Below, piece by piece: positions 27,801 through 36,787 of a DNA stretch of 64,000 bases. The notes under the pieces were generated by a model. That model was not told the origin of the DNA. It saw nothing but the letters and a program-made list of their open reading frames with translations, and did no database searches. Each line of letters opens with the position of its first letter. Within the stretch, counting starts at the first letter, position 1. Where the stretch lies: NCBI GenBank assembly GCA_047972425.1, contig JBKEAR010000019.1:1-64000 (forward strand), in the 5' to 3' direction. This DNA comes from JBKEAR01 sp047972425. GTDB lineage: Bacteria > Pseudomonadota > Alphaproteobacteria > JBKEAR01. Position numbers and translations under genes: made by a program.

Positions 27801-29051
27801 TTCTAAAATATCCCAAACTTCGGGGCGGCCTTTTTCTACCATGCGCCGTGCGGCCTTAATGGTAGTGGCATAGCCATATTGCTCGAGCTTGGCATAAATA
27901 AAGGGTTTAAATAGCTCAATTGCCATTTTTTTAGGTAAACCACATTCGTGTAATTTTAGGTATGGCCCGGTTGTAATTACCGAACGGCCAGAGTAATCTA
28001 CCCGTTTACCCAATAAGTTTTGGCGGAAACGCCCTTGTTTACCTTTAAGCATATCCGAAAGTGATTTTAATGGGCGGCGGTTGGCACCGGTAATGGCGCG
28101 GCCACGGCGACCGTTATCGTATAAAGCATCCACAGATTCTTGTAACATACGTTTTTCGTTGCGAATGATAATCTCGGGCGCGCGTAGCTCAATCAGGCGT
28201 TTTAAACGGTTGTTACGGTTAATCACACGGCGATAAAGATCGTTTAAATCCGATGTTGCAAAACGGCCGCCATCCAACGGAACTAACGGGCGAAGCTCTG
28301 GCGGAAGAACAGGCAGCACTTCTAAAATCATCCATTCTGGGCGTGTGCCCGATGCCAAAAAGGCCTCAAGTAATTTTAAGCGTTTAATCAGTTTTTTACG
28401 CTTAGTTTCGGATTTAGATTCTTTAAATTCGACCGATAAACGCGCACGCTCAGTTTCTAAATCGATACCCGCTAAAATTTTGCGTATCGCCTCGGCACCA
28501 ATGCCCACCTCAAAAGTATCCGAGCCAAAGTCATCAATCGCTTTTTGATATTGGTCTTCATTAAGCAAATCAAATTGCTTAAGGTTGGTTAAGCCGGGTT
28601 CCATCACAATATAATTTTCAAAATAAAGCACACGCTCTAAATCTTTTAATGTGATATCAATCATTAAGCCGATACGTGATGGTAATGATTTTAAAAACCA
28701 AATATGGGCAACGGGCGCTGCAAGGTCGATATGACCCATGCGCTCGCGGCGTACTTTTTGCACCGTAACCTCTACACCACATTTTTCGCACACAATACCT
28801 TTATATTTCATGCGCTTATATTTGCCACATAAACATTCGTAATCTTTTACAGGGCCAAAGATGCGGGCACAAAATAGGCCGTCGCGCTCGGGTTTGAATG
28901 TGCGGTAGTTAATGGTTTCGGGCTTTTTGACCTCACCCCAAGACCAAGAGCGGACTTTTTCGGGCGATGCAATAGAAATACGAATTTGATCAAAGCGGCT
29001 ACCAACGCCGGCATTGCCCATCATACGTTCAATTTGTTGATTTTTAGACAT
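24870..29051 (-). CDS. rpoC: RNA polymerase beta' subunit
   Basis: 1393-residue catalytic subunit of RNA polymerase. Visible landmarks: the N-terminal zinc site [21 protein letters not shown] (about residues 71-90), the active-site [12 protein letters not shown] (about 460) binding the catalytic Mg, the second zinc-binding cluster (CGTEEG..., [16 protein letters not shown], about 815-900), the trigger loop/bridge helix region and the C-terminal [23 protein letters not shown]. AGGAG 9 bases from the ATG. It follows rpoB after 89 bp and ends at a clear terminator. Length and motifs are normal for alphaproteobacteria. Confidence 0.99.
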   Translation of the reverse strand: [1393 protein letters not shown]

Positions 29052-29140
29052 ATATAAAACTCCTAAAAGAGATATTAAGGGACTGTTTAAACATGTTTTA
29101 GCTTGTGCAGCCCCTTATTGATCCTGATATTTCCCAAATA

Positions 29141-32100
29141 TTAATATTTACCGTAAGTTAAATCGACATTTAAACTCAATGCCTGTAACTCTTTGATTAA
29201 AACATTAAAGCTTTCGGGGATACCGGCTTCAAAATTATCTTCGCCACGCACAATGGCCTCATATACTTTGGTTCGTCCGGCTTGGTCGTCGGATTTTACG
29301 GTGAGCATTTCTTGTAAAGTATAAGCGGCACCATAGGCTTCGAGCGCCCAAACTTCCATCTCACCAAAACGCTGACCACCAAATTGGGCTTTACCACCCA
29401 ATGGTTGCTGCGTAACAAGGCTGTATGGGCCGGTTGAGCGGGCATGGATTTTTTCGTCCACAAGGTGATGAAGCTTAAGCATGTAAATATAACCCACCGT
29501 AGTTGTACGGGTGAAATATTCGCCTGTACGGCCATCAATCAGGCGTACCTGACCCGATGACGGTAAACCGGCACGCTCTAAGGCTTCGTTAATATCGGCT
29601 TCGACCGCACCATCAAATACCGGTGTTGCAATTGGCACACCACCACGGAGATTTTCGGCTAAATCAATGACATCTAAATCGTCAAAACCAGCAATCTCTT
29701 TAATAATGCCCTTATCTTGGTAAGCCCAATTGAGTTTATCGCGGAGATCACCAATGGTTTTTTCGCCCAAATGAACATCATCTAACACATCGGCAATTTG
29801 GCGACCTAAAGCATTACCAGCCCAACCAAGGTGGGTTTCTAAAATTTGCCCCACATTCATCCGCGATGGCACACCAAGGGGATTTAAACAGATATCCACA
29901 GGAGTACCGTCGTCTAAGAAAGGCATATCTTCTTGGGGTAAAATACGCGAGATCACACCTTTGTTACCATGGCGACCCGCCATTTTATCACCGGGTTGGA
30001 GTTTACGTTTAATCGCAATGTAAACTTTAACCATTTTCATTACGCCGGGTAAAAGCTCATCGCCCCGTTGTAATTTATCCACTTTATCTTCAAAGCGTTT
30101 TTGTAAATTGCTCACGGTTTCTTCAAACTCGCCGCGCATATCTTCTACCAGTAACATGGTATCTTCATTTTCCACATTAATTTTGGCAAGCTGTGCGGCG
30201 GTATAAGCTTCGAACACATCATGGGTAATCACAGTGCCTTTGCGTAAACCCTCAGGCCCCGATACCACTTTTTGATCCAAAAGTAATTCGCGTAAACGGG
30301 TGGTAAAGCTGCGCTCTAAAATGGCACGTTCGTCATCGCGGTCGCGGGCTAAACGTTCAATCTCATGGCGTTCAATGGCCAATGCACGTTCATCTTTTTC
30401 TACACCGCGGCGGTTAAATACCTGCACGCCCACAACCGTACCTTCTTCCCCGGGGGGGAGACGGAGCGACGTATCACGAACATCCGATGCTTTTTCGCCA
30501 AAGATAGCCCGAAGCAATTTTTCTTCTGGTGTTACGGGGCTTTCGCCTTTAGGGGTTACTTTACCCACCAAAATATCACCCGAGCGAACCTCGGCACCCA
30601 CATAAACAATGCCGGCTTCGTCTAGGTTGCGTAAAGCTTCTTCGCCCACATTCGGGATATCGCGGGTGATTTCTTCTTGCCCCAATTTGGTATCCCGTGC
30701 CATGACCTCAAATTCTTCTATATGAATAGAAGTAAATACGTCATCGCGCACAATACGCTCAGAAATTAAGATAGAATCCTCAAAGTTATAACCGTTCCAA
30801 GGCATAAAGGCCACAAGCACGTTTTTACCTAAAGCCAATTCGCCCAAATCAATGGAAGGGCCATCGGCAATAATATCACCGGCTTTAATGGATTCACCCA
30901 CCTTAACTAAGGGGCGTTGGTTAATACATGTATTTTGGTTAGAGCGTGTATATTTACGTAAATTATAAATATCCACACCATCTGTACGGCCGGTTTTGGG
31001 GTCAACCGCACGCACCACAATACGGGTGGCATCTACTTGGTCCACCACACCATCGCGGTTGGCATTAACAGCTGCGCCAGAGTCGGCAGCCACAATGGCT
31101 TCCATACCTGTACCCACAAGTGGGGCCTCGGGACGAATAAGCGGCACGGCTTGGCGTTGCATGTTCGAGCCCATAAGTGCCCGGTTCGCATCGTCATTTT
31201 CTAAAAACGGAATAAGTGCTGCAGCAACCGAAACCACCTGTTTAGGCGAAACGTCAATATAATCGACTTCCGAAGGCGGAACAACAACGTGCTCGCCATT
31301 TTGGCGGCAGTTCACAAGCTCCTCGGTCAATTGACCTTTTTTATCAACCAATGAGTTGGCCTGTGCAATGATATGTTTGCCTTCTTCGATGGCGCTCATA
31401 TATTCCACTTCTTTTTCCAACGTACCTTCGGTCACTTTACGATAAGGTGTTTCGATAAACCCGTATTTATTAATACGTGCATAAGTCGCTAGTGAGTTGA
31501 TAAGACCAATATTGGGGCCCTCAGGTGTTTCAATGGGGCAAATACGGCCATAATGGGTTGGGTGTACATCGCGCACCTCAAAACCGGCACGCTCGCGGGT
31601 TAAACCGCCGGGGCCTAAGGCCGATAAGCGGCGTTTATGGGTAACTTCCGATAGTGGGTTGGTTTGATCCATAAATTGCGAAAGCTGCGATGAACCAAAG
31701 AACTCACGAATAGCACCGGCAACAGGGCGGGCATTGATGAGATCGTGCGGCATGGCACTTTCCATATCCACCGTACCCATACGCTCGCGTATTGCACGTT
31801 CCATACGGAGCAAGCCGATACGCACTTGGTTTTCCATTAATTCGCCTACTGAGCGAATACGGCGGTTACCAAGGTGGTCAATATCGTCAACTTCGCCTTT
31901 ACCATCTTTTAAATCATGGAGGATTTTAACGGTTTCAACAATATCTTCCTTACGTAATACACGCAAGCTATCATCGGTTTTAAAACCAAGGCGGGCATTC
32001 ATTTTTACCCGACCCACAGCCGATAAATCATAGCGGTCTAAATCGAAAAATAAGCTATGGAATAAAGCCTCGGCAGCCTCTACAGTTGGTGGCTCACCGG

Positions 32101-33313
32101 GGCGCATAACACGGTAAATATCAATTAAGGCTTCCTCGCGGTTGGTGTTGCGGTCTACCATTAATGTATTACGTATCCAAGGGCCTTTGGTATGACCATC
32201 GATATCCAAAATAGAAATCTCTTTCACTTTGGCTTCTTTAATAGCAGCCAAAAAGCCTTCATCAATCTCGGCACCGGCTTCACCAAAAATTTCACCGGTT
32301 TCGCCGTTAAAATGGTCAACCGCTAAATAACGGCCAATAAGCTCATTTTCTTTAAGCAAATAATGGGTGAATTTATCTTCCTTAAGCTGTTTGGCAAGGC
32401 GCGGGGTAATTTTACGCCCAGCTTTTACAACAACTTCGCCTGTTTTGGGGTCGGTTAAATCGTTATAAGCAATGGTGCCAATAGATTGATCAATATCAAA
32501 AGCCACTTTCCATCCACCGCGGGTGGTGGTAACTTTTTGGGTATGGTAAAAAATGCTTAAAATTTCTTCGGCACTCATACCTTCTACTTCCGAAGCATCA
32601 AGCTCTACACCTTTTTTGGCGGCATCAATACGGGCTTTTTCGGTTTCGGCCGAGTCAAGCGCCATTAACATGGTGGTTAAGGGGAGCTTACGGCGGCGGT
32701 CGATACGCACATGCATAATATCTTTCGGGTCAAACTCAAAATCCAACCAGCTACCGCGGTAAGGGATAACACGGGCAGCAAATAAAAACTTACCCGATGT
32801 ATGGGTGCGCCCGCCATCATGGTCAAAAAACACGCCGGGTGAGCGGTGGGTTTGCGATACAATCACACGCTCAGTACCATTAATGATAAAAGTACCATTT
32901 TCGGTCATTAGCGGCATATCGCCAATAAAAACCTCTTGCTCTTTAATATCACGAACAGAGCGCATGCCACTATCTTCATCGATATCCCAAACCACAAGGC
33001 GCAAAGTAGAGCGCAAAGGGGCCGACCATGTTGCACCGCGCTGGGTACATTCTTCTTGGTCATATTTGGGTTCTTCAAATTCGTATTTAATATATTCGAG
33101 CGTTGCGGTTTCGGCATAATCATTTACCGGAAAAACCGAGGCAAAAGCACCCTCTAAACCGGTATCGGTTCTATCTTGGGATTTCACTTCTCTTTGTAAA
33201 AATTGCTCATAAGAATTACGTTGGACTTCAATTAAGTTCGGCATATTCACAGCAGCCGGAATACGGCCATAAGAGCGACGAATACGACGACGTTCCGTAA
33301 AGGATCGAGACAT
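29141..33313 (-). CDS. rpoB: RNA polymerase beta subunit
   Basis: 1390-residue beta subunit. N-terminal RRIRRSYGRIPAAVNMPNLIEVQ is typical. Other landmarks: the rifampicin region (SSQLSQFMDQTNPLSEVTHKRRLSALGPGGL, about 540), GYNFEDSILISERIV, KLQPGDKMAGRHGNKGVIS and the C-terminal GGQRFGEMEVWALEAYGAA. The rifampicin region looks wild type by eye. ATG 33313 is preferred over GTG 33322 because of the upstream AGGTG and family alignment. Unusually, rplJ/rplL are not upstream: the gene has its own 5' leader and an unrelated gene beyond it. Confidence 0.99.
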   Translation of the reverse strand: MSRSFTERRRIRRSYGRIPAAVNMPNLIEVQRNSYEQFLQREVKSQDRTDTGLEGAFASVFPVNDYAETATLEYIKYEFEEPKYDQEECTQRGATWSAPLRSTLRLVVWDIDEDSGMRSVRDIKEQEVFIGDMPLMTENGTFIINGTERVIVSQTHRSPGVFFDHDGGRTHTSGKFLFAARVIPYRGSWLDFEFDPKDIMHVRIDRRRKLPLTTMLMALDSAETEKARIDAAKKGVELDASEVEGMSAEEILSIFYHTQKVTTTRGGWKVAFDIDQSIGTIAYNDLTDPKTGEVVVKAGRKITPRLAKQLKEDKFTHYLLKENELIGRYLAVDHFNGETGEIFGEAGAEIDEGFLAAIKEAKVKEISILDIDGHTKGPWIRNTLMVDRNTNREEALIDIYRVMRPGEPPTVEAAEALFHSLFFDLDRYDLSAVGRVKMNARLGFKTDDSLRVLRKEDIVETVKILHDLKDGKGEVDDIDHLGNRRIRSVGELMENQVRIGLLRMERAIRERMGTVDMESAMPHDLINARPVAGAIREFFGSSQLSQFMDQTNPLSEVTHKRRLSALGPGGLTRERAGFEVRDVHPTHYGRICPIETPEGPNIGLINSLATYARINKYGFIETPYRKVTEGTLEKEVEYMSAIEEGKHIIAQANSLVDKKGQLTEELVNCRQNGEHVVVPPSEVDYIDVSPKQVVSVAAALIPFLENDDANRALMGSNMQRQAVPLIRPEAPLVGTGMEAIVAADSGAAVNANRDGVVDQVDATRIVVRAVDPKTGRTDGVDIYNLRKYTRSNQNTCINQRPLVKVGESIKAGDIIADGPSIDLGELALGKNVLVAFMPWNGYNFEDSILISERIVRDDVFTSIHIEEFEVMARDTKLGQEEITRDIPNVGEEALRNLDEAGIVYVGAEVRSGDILVGKVTPKGESPVTPEEKLLRAIFGEKASDVRDTSLRLPPGEEGTVVGVQVFNRRGVEKDERALAIERHEIERLARDRDDERAILERSFTTRLRELLLDQKVVSGPEGLRKGTVITHDVFEAYTAAQLAKINVENEDTMLLVEDMRGEFEETVSNLQKRFEDKVDKLQRGDELLPGVMKMVKVYIAIKRKLQPGDKMAGRHGNKGVISRILPQEDMPFLDDGTPVDICLNPLGVPSRMNVGQILETHLGWAGNALGRQIADVLDDVHLGEKTIGDLRDKLNWAYQDKGIIKEIAGFDDLDVIDLAENLRGGVPIATPVFDGAVEADINEALERAGLPSSGQVRLIDGRTGEYFTRTTTVGYIYMLKLHHLVDEKIHARSTGPYSLVTQQPLGGKAQFGGQRFGEMEVWALEAYGAAYTLQEMLTVKSDDQAGRTKVYEAIVRGEDNFEAGIPESFNVLIKELQALSLNVDLTYGKY

Positions 33314-33600
33314 TATCAACACCTATATTTCATTAATGACACTTTCGTTAATTAAATAACGAACCAAAACCCCAAAGGCGGGAGCTAAATCCGCAATGTC
33401 CCCCATTGCAGTTTAACCGGGGCCGGGTGCCGCAGGTTATTTTGTCTTTTCGGTCGGGGAACCCATCGGAACAAAATAACGGCATAAAAACGACAAAAAA
33501 ACCAGCTTTCGGGCTATCCAAAAACTGCGCTTATAGAATCATTTCAAATTACTTAGTTAATATGGCATATTATGGGGGGGGGTGTCAATGTTTTTTATGT
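33314..33600 (-). promoter_or_regulatory. structured rpoB leader
   Basis: About 290 bp upstream of rpoB without a gene. Several hairpins can form: GTTATTTTGT (33436-33445) with ACAAAATAAC (33471-33480), a perfect 10-bp stem with a 25-base loop; GCAATG (33392-33397) with CATTGC about 5 bases on; and GCGG/CCGC around a 9-base loop near 33379-33395. A TATAAG box near 33530 on the minus strand, with a loose -35, may mark the promoter. Since rpoBC is separate from rplKAJL here, this leader may carry its control. The regulatory role is inferred. Confidence 0.5.
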
Positions 33601-33853
33601 ATGGGGCTTTGCCCGTCATGCTGAAAGCATGCCTAATATATAGTTGCTGAAAGCATGCCTAATATATAGTTGGCTTGTCTCCGACAAGACCCCCCACAAT
33701 GCAAGCGTTGACCTGAAGGGAAAACCCATTGGTTTTCCTATGCTTTATTCTGTAACACTTAGTAGTCATTCCTGCTTTCGCAGGAGTGGCGGGGTATTTA
33801 TACAAAGGAAAAACCCATTCGGTTTTTCTGTGTTATATTCTGTTGCATCTTCA
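33601..33853. repeat. repeat-rich gap, with a 26-bp tandem duplication
   Basis: No convincing gene. The unit GCTGAAAGCATGCCTAATAT followed by ATAGTT occurs twice in tandem (33620-33645, 33646-33671). Next come the palindrome CTTGTCTCCGACAAG (also near 39831 and 43744) and TTCCTGCTTTCGCAGGA (similar near 42030 and 43553). Two variants of AAAACCCATTGGTTTTCC / AAAACCCATTCGGTTTTTC follow, with TATTCTGT after each. These are intergenic palindromic repeats. Confidence 0.75.
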
Positions 33854-34675
33854 TTATGTACCATACCAATAATTGGCGGTAACGCCGCCATCGATGAGGA
33901 AGTCGGAGCCGGTGATAAAAGTACCGTCTTGCCCCATAATAAGGGCGGCGAGGGCGGCAATTTCATCGGAGGTACCCGCACGTTTTGCCGGGCAGGTTTC
34001 TATCATTTGCCGGTAACCCGCACCCCGTGGCCCGTTCAGTTCATCATTCGCCAAAGGCGTTATAACGATTCCCGGGCTAATACTGTTAACCCTTGCACCA
34101 CGTTTTCCCCATTTTACCGCTTGAGCCATAACACGCAATGCATTGCCCCGTTTAGAAAGCTGATAAGCATGGAGTGTATCTTTAATTGCATCCGCACTTA
34201 ACATCGGCAGATCCAAAAGGGCTTCGGTTGGGGTGGTGGCCAATGCTGTATCTTGCTCGGCCGATAAGGCCGCTAAACGATGCCCCGAGTGCGATGCAAT
34301 CACCAGCGCCGAGCCACCGGGGGCAATCACTGTGCCGAATTCTTCTAATATCATCGCCGTACCATACTAATCGACCTGTCATAGGGTTTCTATCGGCGCT
34401 TGGGAAGGTGTTACGCCGGCAGCATGGATAAGCCCTGTAATATCCCCAATTTTTTGGGCTTGGGTTATCAGCGCTAAAACAGAAGTGCGCGATGATACAT
34501 CAACCGTTGCCGCATGGGTTGTGTAGCCTGCATTATAAAGAGTTTGAGCGGCATCTTGCGCATTTTTCGGGTTAATATCGGCAAAAATAATATGCTTGCC
34601 TACACCCACGCGCCGAGCAATAGCTTGGCCGATAAAACCAGAGCCGACAACGGTAATTACTTGATTTTGTTTCAT
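33854..34675 (-). pseudogene. SDR oxidoreductase interrupted by two stop codons
   Basis: Short-chain dehydrogenase/reductase of about 273 codons. The N-terminal part (34379-34675) has the nucleotide motif VGSGFIGQAIARRVG, the C-terminal part the active-site YQLSKRGNALRV and ARVNSISPGIVITPLANDEL and GSDFLIDGGVTANYWYG. Both parts are in one reading frame with no length change. Two stops interrupt it: TGA at 34381-34379 and TAG at 34369-34367, in a stretch reading ETL-stop-QVD-stop-YGTAMILEEFG. Relatives normally have Leu-like residues at both spots. The substrate is unknown. It lies just downstream of another NAD(P)-binding gene on the same strand. Either a recent pseudogene or two short genes. 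Confidence 0.8.
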
Positions 34676-34687
34676 AATTCTCTCCTT

Positions 34688-35281
34688 TTATAAATGATGA
34701 ACACCTAAGCTTTGTTGAATGCCAAAATTGGGGGTCGTTGCAAGCTTAACGATGAGATCGGCCACGCTTTTACGCGATACGGTGGCATTAGCATTTTTAA
34801 AAGGCTCGTTCCTTTGGGTTGTGCCATAGTGAATTTCATCATTGTCATTGAGCCATTCGGGGCGAATGATAGTATAATCCAAGCCCGATTGCTCAATAAG
34901 CGCGGCAGAGTCCCGATAAGGGTTTAAAACTGGGTTATAATTTTGCCCCGGTATTTCGCCGTAAATACCCATAGAGCTAATGAAGATAAGCCGGCGGATA
35001 TCATGGTTGTTCATGGCGGCGATAATGGCCTGTGCTTGCGCTTTCATATCGCCCGATAGATTGGCATATACAACATCTTGCCCAATCATCGCTTGGCTTA
35101 ACTTATTTGTATCGGTTGCATCGCCTTCTATAATCGTAATACGGTTGTTATCTTTTCGTTGTTGTAGCCGTTTGGCATGGCGTAAATACAGGGTTAAATG
35201 GGCATCGGTACGCTCTAAAAATAGGTCTGTGGCATATTGCGCAATTTGGCCGTAAGCCCCTATAATTAAAATATTCTTCAT
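34688..35281 (-). CDS. NAD(P)H-binding SDR-like protein
   Basis: 197-residue atypical SDR (NAD(P)H-binding, NmrA/YwnB type). N-terminal nucleotide fold IIGAYGQIAQYATDLFL, then VVYANLSGDM, the RLIFISSMGIYGE strand with the Ser, and GLDYTIIRPEWL typical of the group. Such proteins act as reductases or redox sensors; the role here is unknown. Start at 35281 follows an AGAGGTAAC site. It precedes the broken SDR gene by 12 bp, so both were probably one transcript. Confidence 0.82.
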   Translation of the reverse strand: MKNILIIGAYGQIAQYATDLFLERTDAHLTLYLRHAKRLQQRKDNNRITIIEGDATDTNKLSQAMIGQDVVYANLSGDMKAQAQAIIAAMNNHDIRRLIFISSMGIYGEIPGQNYNPVLNPYRDSAALIEQSGLDYTIIRPEWLNDNDEIHYGTTQRNEPFKNANATVSRKSVADLIVKLATTPNFGIQQSLGVHHL

Positions 35282-35402
35282 GTTACCTCTTTGAAATTTA
35301 TAGTAAAAGTAATTTTTGTTTCGATAATATTAAAATAGGCTTTATACGTAGTTTTGTCTTGCCTAATACTCTAAAATAGTTACCTATTCGGCCAAAAATG
35401 CA

Positions 35403-36044
35403 CTAGCTTTCATCGAGCAATGCCATATACTCTGCCCTTGGGATCTCACGGCCGCCAAATTGGGCAATAACCGATGTTGTCATTTGGGTGTCTACCCATG
35501 TAAGCCCCTGTTTCTTGAGATGTTTAATCATCTCTACCAAAGCCAATTTCGATGCATTGCTGCGCTTCATAAACATGCTCTCACCCGAAAAATGGCCATT
35601 AACTTGCACCCCATAGAGGCCGCCGATAAGCGCATTGCCTTCCCAAACCTCACAAGATTGCCCATAACCTTGCTCGTATAATCGGGTATAACCGCGGATC
35701 ATTGCGCGGGTAATCCATGTGCCGTCTTGCCCTGCCCGCGGGGCTTTGGCGCATTCGACCATAACCTCGGTAAATGCCTGATTAAACGTGACTTTATAAG
35801 GATGTTTTTTATACCAGCTTTGGAAACGCCGGGGCAAATGAAGCTCCTTAAAGAACAGCACACCGCGCATGGGCGGGGCAAACCATAATAGGGGTTCGCC
35901 TTCGCCAATCGGCCAAGGGAAGATGCCATTTGCATAAGCATCGAGCAAGAGATCGGTCTCAAAATAACCACCCATGGCTAATACGCCATCGCTATCGGCC
36001 TCATTGACATCGGGGAAGTATAAACTCATGCGGTTTTTGTCCAT
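35403..36044 (-). CDS. aat: leucyl/phenylalanyl-tRNA-protein transferase
   Basis: 213-residue Aat, which adds Leu or Phe to proteins with N-terminal Arg or Lys and so marks them for ClpS/ClpAP. Family signatures: YFPDVNEADSDGVLAMGG, YANGIFPWP, WWFAPPMRGVL-type WFAPPMRGVLF, GLYGVQVNGHFSGESMF and WVDTQMTT. Length is normal. Stands alone, facing the divergent hsp20 gene 219 bp away. Confidence 0.97.
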   Translation of the reverse strand: MDKNRMSLYFPDVNEADSDGVLAMGGYFETDLLLDAYANGIFPWPIGEGEPLLWFAPPMRGVLFFKELHLPRRFQSWYKKHPYKVTFNQAFTEVMVECAKAPRAGQDGTWITRAMIRGYTRLYEQGYGQSCEVWEGNALIGGLYGVQVNGHFSGESMFMKRSNASKLALVEMIKHLKKQGLTWVDTQMTTSVIAQFGGREIPRAEYMALLDES

Positions 36045-36202
36045 TTATATCCATTAATAAACATGTTTATTCTGATTATACGCCATCTATTTTGATTAAA
36101 AAACCGATATTTTATGATTATATTTATGGTTTGATAGGCCGCTTAAAAGGGTGAATAGGGCAAATATCGGATATAAATGGATATATTTGGCAGCGATTTA
36201 CC

Positions 36203-36233
36203 CTTGACGAAACAATGGGTGCCGACCTATCTT
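36203..36233 (+). promoter_or_regulatory. RpoH (sigma-32)-type promoter before hsp20
   Basis: CTTGAC at 36203-36208 and CCTATCTT at 36226-36233 with exactly 17 bases between. This matches the alphaproteobacterial RpoH consensus (CTTGAC-N17/18-CYTATNT). Transcription would begin about 20 bases before the hsp20 ATG. Confidence 0.75.
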
Positions 36234-36263
36234 AAATGCATAAAAATATAATGGGATAATAAA

Positions 36264-36674
36264 ATGACACGCGCACCATTTAATAACTCGCTGATGTTAG
36301 GCTTTGAGCATATGGAAAGACTGTTGGACAGAGCTAATCGGAGCTCCGATGGCTATCCGCCTTATAATATTGAGCATTTATCCCAAGATAAATTCCGTAT
36401 CACCATTGCGGTTGCCGGCTTTACCATGGATAACCTTAATGTGAATATCGAGGATAATCAGTTGGTTATCAAAGGCCAACAGGTCGATGACGGCTTAGAG
36501 CGTGTATATATTCACCGGGGCATTGCAGCGCGCCAATTCCAAAAGGCCTTTGTTTTGGCCGAGGGTGTAGAGGTGGAGCGCGCTTGGTTAGAAAACGGTT
36601 TGCTTAATATCGATCTCACCCATATCCGCCCCGAGCCAACCATTCGTAAAATTAATATTGAATTTACAGATTAA
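36264..36674 (+). CDS. Hsp20 family small heat-shock protein
   Basis: 136-residue small heat-shock chaperone of the IbpA type that holds unfolding proteins. The alpha-crystallin domain spans about residues 30-130 (YNIEHLSQDKFRITIAVAGF, NQLVIKGQQ, IAARQFQKAFVLAEGVEV, WLENGLLNIDL). Preceded by a RpoH-type promoter and only a very short leader, so a long RNA thermometer does not fit. The DUF1150 gene follows on the same strand, as in many alphaproteobacteria. Confidence 0.93.
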   Translation: MTRAPFNNSLMLGFEHMERLLDRANRSSDGYPPYNIEHLSQDKFRITIAVAGFTMDNLNVNIEDNQLVIKGQQVDDGLERVYIHRGIAARQFQKAFVLAEGVEVERAWLENGLLNIDLTHIRPEPTIRKINIEFTD

Positions 36675-36787
36675 TTATTATATTTCGGTATTTTATGATT
36701 TGTATCAAATTTTCTTGAATATCTTATTAATCAAAAACTAAATACCATATACATATTAAGAAACAACTTTAAGGAAAGTTTTTTAAT

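Noticed and set aside
24870..33313. Near-equal lengths of rpoB and rpoC
   Set aside because: The sequences are unrelated and both lengths are normal; coincidence.
33644..34201. 185-codon plus-strand open frame
   Set aside because: Antisense to the conserved SDR gene and starts inside repeats; no family features or ribosome binding site.
34379..34675. Stop codons in the SDR gene as a sign of recoding
   Set aside because: All other genes read through fully with the standard code and use TAG and TGA sparingly as stops; no recoding signal is seen.
36234..36263. ROSE-type RNA thermometer before hsp20
   Set aside because: The leader predicted from the RpoH promoter is too short, and no UUGCU-type anti-ribosome-binding segment is visible.
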